Of a stretch of DNA of 49,096 bases, positions 8,188 to 16,719 are shown in pieces. The notes under the pieces were generated by a model that did no database searches, was not told where the DNA came from, and was given only the letters and a program-made list of their open reading frames with translations. The DNA is from Methylococcaceae bacterium. GTDB lineage: Bacteria; Pseudomonadota; Gammaproteobacteria; Methylococcales; Methylomonadaceae. Positions within the stretch are counted from its first letter, which is position 1. Every line of letters begins with the position of its first letter. Location: NCBI GenBank assembly GCA_021736705.1, contig JAIPFI010000004.1, positions 1 through 49,096 on the forward strand. Reading direction: 5' to 3'. The position numbers were made by a program, and so were the translations under genes.

Positions 8188-8497
8188 TCATTCGGTTTCC
8201 TTGGCAAAGAAGACTACGGCCTTTTTTAAAATTTCACGCTCCATTCGTAAGTACTCGTTTTCCTTGCGCAATCGAACCAATTCAGCTTGGTCATTAAGCG
8301 GAAAAACGGCTTTTTTGCCGTTGATACGTTTGTCATACCCCGTTCCGCCCTGACCCCAGGGCCAATAGCGCTTAAGGATATACCAAGGCTATCGGCTGCT
8401 TGCTGGTGGGTATAGCCTTTTTCATTAACCAACTTGGCAGCATCTTGTTTAAATTCAAGTGTTTGTCTAGTCGTTTTTGATTACTTTTTGTGCTCAT
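8188..8497 (-). pseudogene. IS3-family orfA relic (frameshifted)
   Basis: Read on the minus strand from ATG 8497 (MSTKSNQKRL), the frame is lost after about ten codons. It resumes in another frame as FKQDAAKLVNEKGYTHQQAA then DSLGISLSAIG, which is the helix-turn-helix of IS3 orfA proteins. It shifts again before GKKAVF, then runs LNDQAELVRLRKENEYLRME and REILKKAVVFFAKETE to a TGA at 8188-8190. That last part is the leucine-zipper end typical of IS3 orfA. At least two frameshifts are needed. orfB is absent; the sequence goes straight into the kinase fragment, so the element was cut on that side. Not functional. Confidence 0.85.
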
Positions 8498-8793
8498 ATT
8501 TCACCTCTAATGATATTATGAATCTGTCTTAAGAAGTCTCTTGCTTTATTAGGCCATTACAGCGGGTGGGGGCGCCAAGATTGTGGATAAATTTAACCAG
8601 GCGTCGGAAACGTCAGTTCCGTTTAGAAGAATTGGGGCTGCTCTATTCGTCTGGATTGTGAATAGGGCTCTATCTTAAACTGAGTAATAATTTGTCTGGA
8701 CAATGGGAGCCATTTTACTGACATCATACTGTCACGAATTTTTAGTAAAACTAAAATAATTCATCACTAAAAATTCCTATACCTGGAGCCTTT
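8498..8793. other. Gap before glgP with probable IS or gene debris
   Basis: No intact gene. A frame at about 8548-8659 (LQRVGAPRLWINL, later RRRKRQFRLEELGLLYSSGL, then a stop) could be the tail of a lost gene or chance. The stretch tgtctggacaatgggagcc near 8695-8713 resembles an IS3-type terminal sequence and may mark the outer end of the orfA relic. The glgP ribosome site (tggag) is at 8783-8787. Confidence 0.4.
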
Positions 8794-11325
8794 ATGTTAA
8801 ATCAAGAATTCATCAGCAGTAAACCGAGTGAATCCATTACCGAATTACCAAGCAAAGGGTTAACAAAAGAAGATTTTGTACATAGTTTTAAAGAATATTA
8901 TGTGCATTTGTTGGGGCGTGATGAAGATAGTCATCAAGCTCATTATGCTTATGAGGCGCTGGGTTTAACCATCCGAGACCGCTTGATGGAGCGTTGGAAG
9001 GAAACGCATCGCACCTATAAACAGGCAAGATGTAAACGAACCTTTTATTTGTCTATGGAATATCTGATGGGGCGTTCATTAAGTAATGCGATGCTGAACT
9101 TGGGCGTTACCGATGTTGCTACTCAAGCAATGTATGATCTAGGCATAGAAATCGAAGAATTAATTACCAGTGAGCTTGATGCAGGCTTAGGTAATGGTGG
9201 ACTAGGTAGGCTGGCGGCTTGTTTCATTGATAGCTGTGCAACTTTGCAATTGCCGGTGATTGGTTACGGTTTGCGTTATGAATATGGCATGTTTACCCAA
9301 GTAATTGTTAATGGTGAGCAACAAGAAAAGCCAGACCACTGGTTAAGACTGCGTAATGTATGGGAAATAAAAAGGCAAGAATATGCGCATCGTATCCGCT
9401 TTGGTGGCCGCACTGAGATACAAACAGATATAAATGGTGTGCAGCGATTTCTTTGGATAGATACTCATGATGTATTGGCCGTGCCTTATGACACCCCCGT
9501 CCCTGGCTACCAAAATAACACGGTCAATACACTGCGTTTGTGGAAGGCTGAAGCAACTGAAGAATTTAATTTGGATGAATTTAATTCTGGCGATTATGCC
9601 GAAGCGGTTGCTGAAAAAATCGGTGCTGAAAATATTACCATGGTGCTATATCCGAACGATGCGAATGAAAATGGCAAATCTTTGCGCTTGCGGCAACAAT
9701 ATTTTATGGCTTCGGCCAGCTTGCAGGATGTCATTGCTCACTGGGTTGGCTTATACGGTGAAGATTTTAGCTTATTTGCAGAAAAAAACTGTTTTCAGTT
9801 AAATGATACACATCCCAGTATTGCCGTTGCGGAATTAATGCGTTTACTGATGGATAGGCATGATTTATCTTGGGCTAAGGCTTGGGAAATTACCCGTAGT
9901 ACCATGGCCTATACTAATCATACTTTACTGCCAGAAGCATTAGAGCGTTGGCCTGTGCATCTCATGCAATCTTTATTGCCGCGCTTAATGGAAATTATTT
10001 TTGAAATTAATGCCCACTTTGTTTCCGAAGTATCGGCCAAATGGCCGGGAGATACCGATAAACTCGCGCGTATGTCGATTATAGAAGAGGGCAGACAAAA
10101 GCAGGTACGCATGGCTTATCTTGCGATTGTTGGTAGTTTTTCTGTTAATGGTGTCGCTGAACTGCATTCTAAGCTATTACAGCAGGATTTATTCGCTGAC
10201 TTTTATGATTTATGGCCTGATAAATTTAATAACAAAACTAATGGTGTCACGCCGCGCCGCTGGCTAGCGGGTTGTAATCCTGAATTAGCGGCACTCATTA
10301 CTAAAACGATTGGATCGGATTGGGTCACTGATTTGTCATTACTCAAACAGTTAGTTCCTTACGCTGAAGATGCAAGTTTTAGAAAGCAATGGCGGGCAAT
10401 TAAACAAGCCGCGAAACAGCGCTTGGCTGATTATAAAAAGCAAGAGCATGACATGGATATTAATGCTAATGCTATTTTTGATGTACAAGTTAAGCGTATT
10501 CATGAGTACAAACGTCAGGTGCTAAATGTGCTACATGTGATTCATTTATATAATTGCATAAAACAAGATGAGAATGACAATAGGGTACCTCGCTGCGTGT
10601 TAATTGGCGGTAAAGCAGCGCCTGGTTATGAGATGGCGAAAACCATTATTAAACTGATTAATAATGTTGCTGCAGTGATCAATGGCGATCCGGATATGCG
10701 CGGCCAGTTAAGCTTGTTATTTTTACCTGATTATAATGTTTCTGCTATGGAAAAAATCTGCCCAGGTGCTGATTTATCCGAACAGATTTCTACTGCAGGC
10801 AAGGAGGCATCAGGTACAGGGAATATGAAATTAATGATGAATGGTGCGCTGACCATTGGTACTTTAGATGGCGCTAATATTGAAATTCGCGAAGAAGTAG
10901 GCGATGAAAACTTCTTTTTATTTGGTTTGACTGAAGAACAAATTGTTTCGCGACGAGAGCATTATGATCCGGAATCACTTATTGATCAGGATGAGGATTT
11001 GCGACGGGTTATGAAATTGCTGGAGTGTGGTCATTTCAATCAACTTGAACCAGGTATCTTTAATCATTTGATTGGATCGCTTAAAAATCCTGCGGATCCA
11101 TGGATGACCTTAGCCGATTTCCGCAGTTATATTGATACTCAAATGCGTGTTGAAGATGCCTATCGTGATCAGGAACGCTGGACGCGCATGAGTATTATGA
11201 ATGTCGCCCATAGCGGTAAATTTTCCTCTGAGCGTACCATCAATGAATATAATCAGGATATTTGGAAATTGGAAAAACTGCCGGTTAAGTCTAAGAGGTT
11301 TGGATTAATAAGCTTGAAGGGTTGA
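8794..11325 (+). CDS. glgP: Glycogen/starch phosphorylase
   Basis: Releases glucose-1-phosphate from glycogen with orthophosphate; PLP enzyme, GT35 family, cytoplasmic. At 843 residues it has the usual length. The N-terminal part shows YLSMEYLMGRSLSNAMLNL and DAGLGNGGLGRLAACFIDS (active-site loop). NDTHPSIAVAELMR and AYTNHTLLPEALE follow, and the PLP site is EASGTGNMKLMMNGALTIGT with the lysine at about residue 679. The start ATG 8794 has a ggag-type site ten bases before. A pyruvate kinase follows 57 bp downstream in the same direction, so the pair may form a short glycolytic operon. The block is flanked by duplicated mtgA/kinase sequence, suggesting it was inserted here. Confidence 0.96.
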   Translation: MLNQEFISSKPSESITELPSKGLTKEDFVHSFKEYYVHLLGRDEDSHQAHYAYEALGLTIRDRLMERWKETHRTYKQARCKRTFYLSMEYLMGRSLSNAMLNLGVTDVATQAMYDLGIEIEELITSELDAGLGNGGLGRLAACFIDSCATLQLPVIGYGLRYEYGMFTQVIVNGEQQEKPDHWLRLRNVWEIKRQEYAHRIRFGGRTEIQTDINGVQRFLWIDTHDVLAVPYDTPVPGYQNNTVNTLRLWKAEATEEFNLDEFNSGDYAEAVAEKIGAENITMVLYPNDANENGKSLRLRQQYFMASASLQDVIAHWVGLYGEDFSLFAEKNCFQLNDTHPSIAVAELMRLLMDRHDLSWAKAWEITRSTMAYTNHTLLPEALERWPVHLMQSLLPRLMEIIFEINAHFVSEVSAKWPGDTDKLARMSIIEEGRQKQVRMAYLAIVGSFSVNGVAELHSKLLQQDLFADFYDLWPDKFNNKTNGVTPRRWLAGCNPELAALITKTIGSDWVTDLSLLKQLVPYAEDASFRKQWRAIKQAAKQRLADYKKQEHDMDINANAIFDVQVKRIHEYKRQVLNVLHVIHLYNCIKQDENDNRVPRCVLIGGKAAPGYEMAKTIIKLINNVAAVINGDPDMRGQLSLLFLPDYNVSAMEKICPGADLSEQISTAGKEASGTGNMKLMMNGALTIGTLDGANIEIREEVGDENFFLFGLTEEQIVSRREHYDPESLIDQDEDLRRVMKLLECGHFNQLEPGIFNHLIGSLKNPADPWMTLADFRSYIDTQMRVEDAYRDQERWTRMSIMNVAHSGKFSSERTINEYNQDIWKLEKLPVKSKRFGLISLKG

Positions 11326-11382
11326 TTTTACTACTCTTATTCCTTTAATTTGACTGAGTTTAAATAAGAAAAAGAGGTTTTT

Positions 11383-13287
11383 ATGCCAAAAGAAGTTTCA
11401 AAAAAGCGGTTTGAAAAAGATGCTTATACGGAAATATTGACACACTTATTAGCTGATGTGATCGATGTTCGTGAAAAGGTAGCGGTTAATGCTGAGTCGC
11501 GCTTGGAATTATATAAAGAGCATTACCGCTCTGGCGTATTCACTAAGAGTGCGACTAACCTAGCGCAATATCTGGCACTTAGACAATTTGATTTACGGCA
11601 TTTACAAACGCGACTTTCTCAAGCAGGATTATCTTCACTCGGTCGCGCAGAAGCTTCAGTCATGTCAACCTTGGACTCGGTGATCTATTTGCTTAAAAGA
11701 GCAACAGACAAGGAAAGTATTCCAGTAGGTAAAAATCCGAGTGAATATGGATTTAATCGCGGTCAGCAACTACTTGAACAACATACCATTGAGTTATTCG
11801 GAGCTTATTACGAAAACAGTAAAGCGCATGTGATGGTTACCCTGGCAACTGATGCCGCTTGGGATTATCAACATATTCATAGCCTATTAACTAAAGGCAT
11901 GACGTGTGCACGAATTAATTGTGCGCATGATGATACTGTTATCTGGCAGGCGATGATTTGCAATATCCGCCGTGCAGAAGTCGAAACGGGGCGACCTTGT
12001 AAAATTATGATGGATCTGGCAGGACATAAAATTCGCACTGGTTTAATTGAACCAGGCCCCGCCGTTCATCATATTAAAACTAAAAAAGACAACTACGGTA
12101 ATGTAATTAGCCCTGGTTATGTGCTGTTATGCGCCGAAAAAAAGATGGATAGGAGTGATAAATATGAGCTTGAAACGCTATTTCAGATTCCGGTTTCTAC
12201 GAAGTTATTGACGCAATTGAAACCAGGTGTTTACCTTCGGTTTACCGATGCGCGTGGTAAACAGCGTAAATTTTTGGTAGAAAAATCTGTTGATAAGCAG
12301 CAGTGGTTAGTCAGTTGCGAACGAAATAGTTACCTGTCATCTGGCTGTGAGTTGGAATTATTTACTGCAGAGCCTGAAGCAGATGAAAAATCAGAAGCCT
12401 GTTATCATTTGGGAGAGTTTGAAGGAGCGCCTTTAAGTATCCGTGTTTTTAAGGATGAAGCCTTATTATTGACCGATTATTCGATAAATGGACGCCCCTC
12501 TGAATATGATGCCGATGGCGTTCAGATTCGCCCTGCACAAATTAGCTGTACGCTCAGTTCTGCGATTGATAAAGTGAAAATAGGACAGCCTGTTTGGATT
12601 GACGATGGAAAATTGGGTTCTGTCGTTGAAAAAATAGATGACGACGGCGTACTTTTACGTGTTACTCGAGCCGGTACTAAGGGTGTTAATATCAAAAGTG
12701 ATAAAGGGATTAATTTTCCGGAAACACAATTGGGATTACCCTCATTAAGTGAAAAAGATTTAACTGACTTGGATTTCGTCTGTGCACATGCCGATTTAGT
12801 GGGATTTTCATTTGTCGAGTCACTTGAAAATATGCAATATCTTATCGAGCAATTGGCGCAACGTAATGCCACCGATTTGCCTATTATTGCTAAAATTGAA
12901 ACCAACTTAGCGGTTAAAAACTTACCAGAAATTATTTTGGGAACCTTAGGCAAACATAGTTTAGGGATTATGATTGCACGCGGTGACTTATCTGTCGAGT
13001 TAGGTAGTGCTCGCTTAGCTGAAGTGCAGGAAGAATTACTCTGGTTGTGTGAAGCGGCTCATGTTCCGGTTATCTGGGCGACTCAGGTATTGGAATCGAT
13101 TGCGAAAAAAGGCACGCGATCAAGAGCAGAATTTACCGATGCTGCGATGGCTGTTCGAGCTGAATGCGTGATGCTCAATAAAGGCCCTTATATTATTGAT
13201 GCACTGGAAGCGTTAATTAATGTGATGATTCGTATGCAGGAGCATCAACATAAAAAATTTCCTCGTTTACGCGCCTTGCATTGGTAA
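11383..13287 (+). CDS. pyk: Pyruvate kinase, long form with a helical N-terminal extension
   Basis: Transfers phosphate from phosphoenolpyruvate to ADP. 634 residues, against about 470-480 for the ordinary enzyme. Residues 1-130 are a helical extension unlike the catalytic domain. The barrel then begins: VMVTLATDAAWD, ARINCAHDD, IMMDLAGHKIRTG. A long B-domain region (about residues 220-400) precedes the return to the barrel at VWIDDGKLG. Catalytic motifs IIAKIETNLAVKNL and IMIARGDLSVELG (metal site) and the substrate loop TRSRAEFTDAAMAV are present. The sequence ends soon after (LRALHW), so the C-terminal allosteric domain is missing. An SD aaagagg lies just before ATG 11383. Activity is likely, regulation by fructose-1,6-bisphosphate unlikely. 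Confidence 0.85.
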   Translation: MPKEVSKKRFEKDAYTEILTHLLADVIDVREKVAVNAESRLELYKEHYRSGVFTKSATNLAQYLALRQFDLRHLQTRLSQAGLSSLGRAEASVMSTLDSVIYLLKRATDKESIPVGKNPSEYGFNRGQQLLEQHTIELFGAYYENSKAHVMVTLATDAAWDYQHIHSLLTKGMTCARINCAHDDTVIWQAMICNIRRAEVETGRPCKIMMDLAGHKIRTGLIEPGPAVHHIKTKKDNYGNVISPGYVLLCAEKKMDRSDKYELETLFQIPVSTKLLTQLKPGVYLRFTDARGKQRKFLVEKSVDKQQWLVSCERNSYLSSGCELELFTAEPEADEKSEACYHLGEFEGAPLSIRVFKDEALLLTDYSINGRPSEYDADGVQIRPAQISCTLSSAIDKVKIGQPVWIDDGKLGSVVEKIDDDGVLLRVTRAGTKGVNIKSDKGINFPETQLGLPSLSEKDLTDLDFVCAHADLVGFSFVESLENMQYLIEQLAQRNATDLPIIAKIETNLAVKNLPEIILGTLGKHSLGIMIARGDLSVELGSARLAEVQEELLWLCEAAHVPVIWATQVLESIAKKGTRSRAEFTDAAMAVRAECVMLNKGPYIIDALEALINVMIRMQEHQHKKFPRLRALHW

Positions 13288-13444
13288 TATAAATTAAATC
13301 GTGCGCACTATTTTACCTTATAGGGGAAAATGCAGGCTTATGTTAAATTTTTTCAAAGCGCATGGGTCTTGCGAAGATTCCATGACGGATGCTCTGTAGA
13401 TTGAATTGGCGTAGCGAACGCTAGTTTAACTTCTAGCCAGTATT

Positions 13445-14752
13445 TTAACGTACGGGAATAGATGCGCTGATTTTCATACCTTTACCGGGCAATGACTGCA
13501 AATCAAAGTCACCAGCCAATGACTTTATTCTTTCTTTTATGCCGAGTAAGCCAAAGCCTGTGGTCATCTTATCAAGACAACAGCCTTGCCCGTTATCCGT
13601 CACTTGCAAGAGTAATATATTTGCGTTGGGAGTGATTTTCAGGTCAATAGCAGCTTGACTGGCTTGTGCATGACGGACAATATTGGTCAAACATTCCTGT
13701 ATCACGCGATATATTTGAATCGTCGTTTCTTTGTTTAGCTTATCTATAGCCGCATCGTAGCTCAGTGTTAAATGCATAGGCGGATTTCTTTCATTCCAAA
13801 GACTCACTAAATCTTCCAGCGTTGCCGCTAAACCTAATTCTGTCAGTATAAGCGGATGCAATTGCTGCATCATAGAACGCACCACCGTCATTAAATGATC
13901 GCACACACCAATGATTGCAGTTGTAATTTCTGTTGTATTCGAGTCTTTATGTGCGGCAGTAACCGACATTACTTTTATCGCTGTCAGTGACTGACCCAGC
14001 TCATCATGAAGCTCTTGCGCGAGATGCCGCCTTTCTTCCTCCTGAATATTAAGTGAATGCTGGGTTAAAGATCGGTTTTGCAACTGCGTACTTTCCAGTA
14101 CGTCGGTCATATGATTAATCGCCTTGGCAATACTGTCATATTCCTGCGTCGCAAAATAGGGGAGTTTTTTCTGATACACCCCCGTTTCAATACATTGTAG
14201 GCTTTCGACGATGGTAGCAATAGCTTTTAGTGCTTTATTAAAAACCAGATTAACAGCCAGAAAGGTGAGTAGTACTAACGCTAAGACGGAGCTAAAAAAC
14301 GCAATACTTTCATGCCACGCTTCCGTTATTTCATCCAAAGGGTTTGCCTGAATAATCAAGGTTAGATGCTGCTTATCAAATGTAGTAATAGGATATTCAG
14401 CTTTAGGGTAATCACTCATGACCAAGTTGATAAACCAAGCGGGAGGGTGTTCTTCTTTATCAGTCTGCGACAGGTGCTGGGTTATATTAACAATATCGCC
14501 TGAAGGTTGTTTTAACTGAATCTTTAAATGCCGCGTTTGATCTAAAGCACTGAAGCGATATAGCCAATCATGCTCGTCTGCTTTTACCGATCCTATGCCT
14601 AGCTTGATCAGTTGTAAAGCCAGATTAATAGATGAATCGACTTCTTTGCTGACTGAACTGCGTGCCTGCCAGATAGCGATTGATCCTCCTAAAATCAGGA
14701 TACAGAGCGCGATAAAAAAAATTCGAATACTGATTTGGTAGCGTAAGCTCAT
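13445..14752 (-). CDS. Membrane sensor histidine kinase, NarX/UhpB type (HisKA_3)
   Basis: About 435 residues from ATG 14752; a TTG at 14836 would add a segment with no family support. A membrane helix at about residues 8-28 (FFIALCILILGGSIAIW) is followed by a periplasmic domain of roughly 120 residues. A second helix (FFSSVLALVLLTFLAVNLVF) leads into a HAMP linker. The HisKA_3 dimerisation helix is EERRHLAQELHDELGQSLTA with the phospho-acceptor His at about residue 249. The ATPase domain has VIQECLTNIVRHAQAS, VTDNGQGC and GFGLLGIKERIKSL. It signals through a LuxR-type response regulator, but none is adjacent. Its 3' end is duplicated at 7977-8167. Stimulus unknown. Confidence 0.9.
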   Translation of the reverse strand: MSLRYQISIRIFFIALCILILGGSIAIWQARSSVSKEVDSSINLALQLIKLGIGSVKADEHDWLYRFSALDQTRHLKIQLKQPSGDIVNITQHLSQTDKEEHPPAWFINLVMSDYPKAEYPITTFDKQHLTLIIQANPLDEITEAWHESIAFFSSVLALVLLTFLAVNLVFNKALKAIATIVESLQCIETGVYQKKLPYFATQEYDSIAKAINHMTDVLESTQLQNRSLTQHSLNIQEEERRHLAQELHDELGQSLTAIKVMSVTAAHKDSNTTEITTAIIGVCDHLMTVVRSMMQQLHPLILTELGLAATLEDLVSLWNERNPPMHLTLSYDAAIDKLNKETTIQIYRVIQECLTNIVRHAQASQAAIDLKITPNANILLLQVTDNGQGCCLDKMTTGFGLLGIKERIKSLAGDFDLQSLPGKGMKISASIPVR

Positions 14753-14844
14753 AAGTGTTAATAAGTCAGCAAATGAAAACGTGAGAAGTTGGGAAACTGA
14801 GGGATGGAAAAAAATAATAGATGAATCTGCTCTCAAGACGCGAT

Positions 14845-14859
14845 GAATTGATTCAATTC
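14845..14859. promoter_or_regulatory. Perfect palindrome upstream of the sensor kinase
   Basis: gaattgattcaattc is a perfect inverted repeat about 93 bp upstream of the kinase ATG. A second, spaced inverted repeat, ttcagg...cctgaa, lies at 14914-14939. Either could be an operator. No regulator can be named, and chance palindromes are frequent in AT-rich DNA. Confidence 0.25.
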
Positions 14860-14983
14860 AGCAGGGTGTATCGCTAACCGTTGCTTGCAGAGGTTAGGCA
14901 CTTATTATATGAGTTCAGGTTGATTGAATTGTTCCTGAATCGAGATAAATTTAGCCTAGTTGGTTGATTGTTTTTTGATGATT

Positions 14984-15117
14984 ACTCAATGTTCACGTTT
15001 TTAGCTATAACCGGACTCAGAAAAGTTTTATAATCTATTGATTTATAATGATATTTATATCTCTTTTGAGGTGATGATTATCAAGAAAATTAATCAGTTA
15101 AAAATTAAACATTGAGT
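14984..15117 (+). repeat. MITE-like element, copy B
   Basis: 134 bp bounded by actcaatgttcacgttttt at 14984 and aaaattaaacattgagt at 15117, which are imperfect terminal inverted repeats. Both ends match copy A at 2857-2985 in opposite orientation, and the outer sequence matches the ends of the larger element at 45786-46274. It has no coding capacity. It occupies most of the gene-free gap between the sensor kinase and the 73-residue gene; the rest of that gap (14753-14983 and 15118-15222) shows only the small palindromes noted separately. Confidence 0.65.
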
Positions 15118-15222
15118 ATTGCGATTCATTGTAGATAAGTGTTTTTGAACGGTATCTCTTGTAATTACAAAGTCTGTCTACCACTTTTTGTATGGTTAGT
15201 CGATTGCGAGAACTGTATTGGT

Positions 15223-15444
15223 TTAACTTTCAGTCAATGTTTGAACGATAGTGTAGCGTGCTTGTGTGTCTATAGGGATGTCTTGCAACCAACCGCCTTG
15301 AGATTCGATTTTAGAGGCAAGAAACGCTTCAATATCAGGATGACCTGCTTTAATCATAGCGTCGATATAAAACCCTTCTAGGTTAATCAAGTAATCTTCG
15401 CCGCCTACGTGAACTTCAATTTCTACTACTTTATATTTTTGCAT
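15223..15444 (-). CDS. Small hypothetical protein, 73 aa
   Basis: ATG 15444 is chosen because an AAGGA lies about eight bases upstream; earlier in-frame starts up to 15519 have none. The protein begins MQKYKVVEIEVHVGGEDYLI and ends DTQARYTIVQTLTES. It is soluble and acidic, with alternating hydrophobic residues suggesting two beta-strands followed by helices (IDAMIKAGHPDIEAFLASKI). I do not recognise a family. It stands alone between MITE copy B and rlmA. Confidence 0.55.
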   Translation of the reverse strand: MQKYKVVEIEVHVGGEDYLINLEGFYIDAMIKAGHPDIEAFLASKIESQGGWLQDIPIDTQARYTIVQTLTES

Positions 15445-15730
15445 TTTAAAGGTCCTTTGTTTGATTTTGTAGGTTATCCACTTAAAACGGAACGTATTAA
15501 AAACTGTAGCGCTTGGCATTAGTCGGCTAAAGCCTAGCTCTACAAGTAAACTTAATGTTGCGCTTTAAATGAGCCAGCATTTTGTGTTGTTTATCTCTAG
15601 CTTTGTGAGTATCAATATGCCTAAAGGCTATATTACTCTATTTTGTGTTTTGAGTATTCTCTCTATGGATGCAAGCCTAATTTTATTAAGTTGCAATCGT
15701 AGGGTCATAGGTCTGATGTAAATCGGTAGT

Positions 15731-16552
15731 CTAGTTTTTCACCGCCAGTGTCAATGTAAAATCCGTTTCAATCTCTAGGTCTTGAGCCTGTTGAATAGCA
15801 TGTGTTGCTGGTTCTGTTGCTCGCCATGCAAAGGGAGTCATTTGCAATAAGGCCATGCGTTGTTCTTGATCGGGCGTTATTGTGTAGCGGACTCTTTGGC
15901 TTGCTATGTTTGCAAAACCTTCGGGTAAAGGAGCTTGGGTGTCGTGTTCTTTGGCGTCTTGGTAGATAAACTCTTTTAATTGCCATAAATGGCGTGGGCC
16001 AGGGGTTACGGTTAATAAGTAGCCCTTGGTTTTTAGTAAACGTTTGATTTCATGGTTATTGGATGGCGCGTAAACACGTAGTAGCAGATTAAAGTAGGCA
16101 TCGCTATAAGGCATACGTTCGCTACTGGCGACTATAAAGTGTGCTGCAGGTTGTTTTTTTGCGGCGGCTAAGATGGCATTTTTGGCAATATCTAGGCCGT
16201 ATAAATCTAAGTTGTCATGTTGCGCTAATAATTCAATTTGCCGGCTGTAATAGCCTTCGCCACAGCCCATATCTAATATATGAGGTTTTGCGATGTGAGC
16301 TAGGTGTTGGTCGATTACATGAGTGATGGCTTGTGCCAGTGGCTGATAAAAACCGGCTTCTAAAAAATTACGTCGAGCTCGCATCATTTCCTTACTGTCA
16401 CCCGGTTCTTTGGATTTTTTATATTGTGCGGGAAGTAAATTTACATAACCTTCTTTGGCAATATCAAAGCGGTGCTTGTTGCTGCACTCATAGCTTTGAG
16501 CAGTTAACAGTTGTAGTAGAGGTGTTTGGCAGATGGGGCAAATATAAGGCAT
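15731..16552 (-). CDS. rlmA: 23S rRNA (guanine-N1-) methyltransferase
   Basis: Methylates N1 of a guanine in helix 35 of 23S rRNA (G745 in E. coli). 273 residues, normal length. It starts with a zinc knuckle, MPYICPICQTPL then YECSNKHRFD (Cys-x2-Cys ... Cys-x3-His). The landmark AKEGYVNLLPAQ follows, then a SAM-binding fold with ILDMGCGEGYYS, YGLDIAKNAI and LLRVYAPSNNHEIKRLLKTK. The position-745 (RlmA-I) rather than 748 specificity is assumed from gammaproteobacterial origin. It appears monocistronic; a small hairpin (cttcaagtc/gacttgaag, 16661-16689) separates it from the next minus-strand gene. Confidence 0.93.
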   Translation of the reverse strand: MPYICPICQTPLLQLLTAQSYECSNKHRFDIAKEGYVNLLPAQYKKSKEPGDSKEMMRARRNFLEAGFYQPLAQAITHVIDQHLAHIAKPHILDMGCGEGYYSRQIELLAQHDNLDLYGLDIAKNAILAAAKKQPAAHFIVASSERMPYSDAYFNLLLRVYAPSNNHEIKRLLKTKGYLLTVTPGPRHLWQLKEFIYQDAKEHDTQAPLPEGFANIASQRVRYTITPDQEQRMALLQMTPFAWRATEPATHAIQQAQDLEIETDFTLTLAVKN

Positions 16553-16719
16553 GATTTGGTCAATTAAAAGGGTGACGCAACACTGTGCAGGATAAATGAA
16601 AAGATAAGAGGGGCGTAATTAAATAATTTAAAAGCAGGAAGCTAAGATTTATGGGCGTGGCTTCAAGTCACGAATATCGAGACTTGAAGTCATTGTTAGG
16701 GGCTGCGTAAATCAGTTGG

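Noticed and set aside
8165-8353. 62-codon plus-strand frame
   Set aside because: It is antisense to the IS3 orfA relic; the minus-strand reading explains the sequence.
12522-12953. 143-codon minus-strand frame
   Set aside because: It lies fully inside pyk, whose frame has all catalytic motifs.
15139-15381. 80-codon plus-strand frame
   Set aside because: It overlaps the better supported minus-strand 73-residue gene (good AAGGA site) and lacks its own.
16661-16689. Hairpin cttcaagtc/gacttgaag as a terminator
   Set aside because: The loop is 11 bases and no T-run follows on either strand; left as a minor palindrome only.
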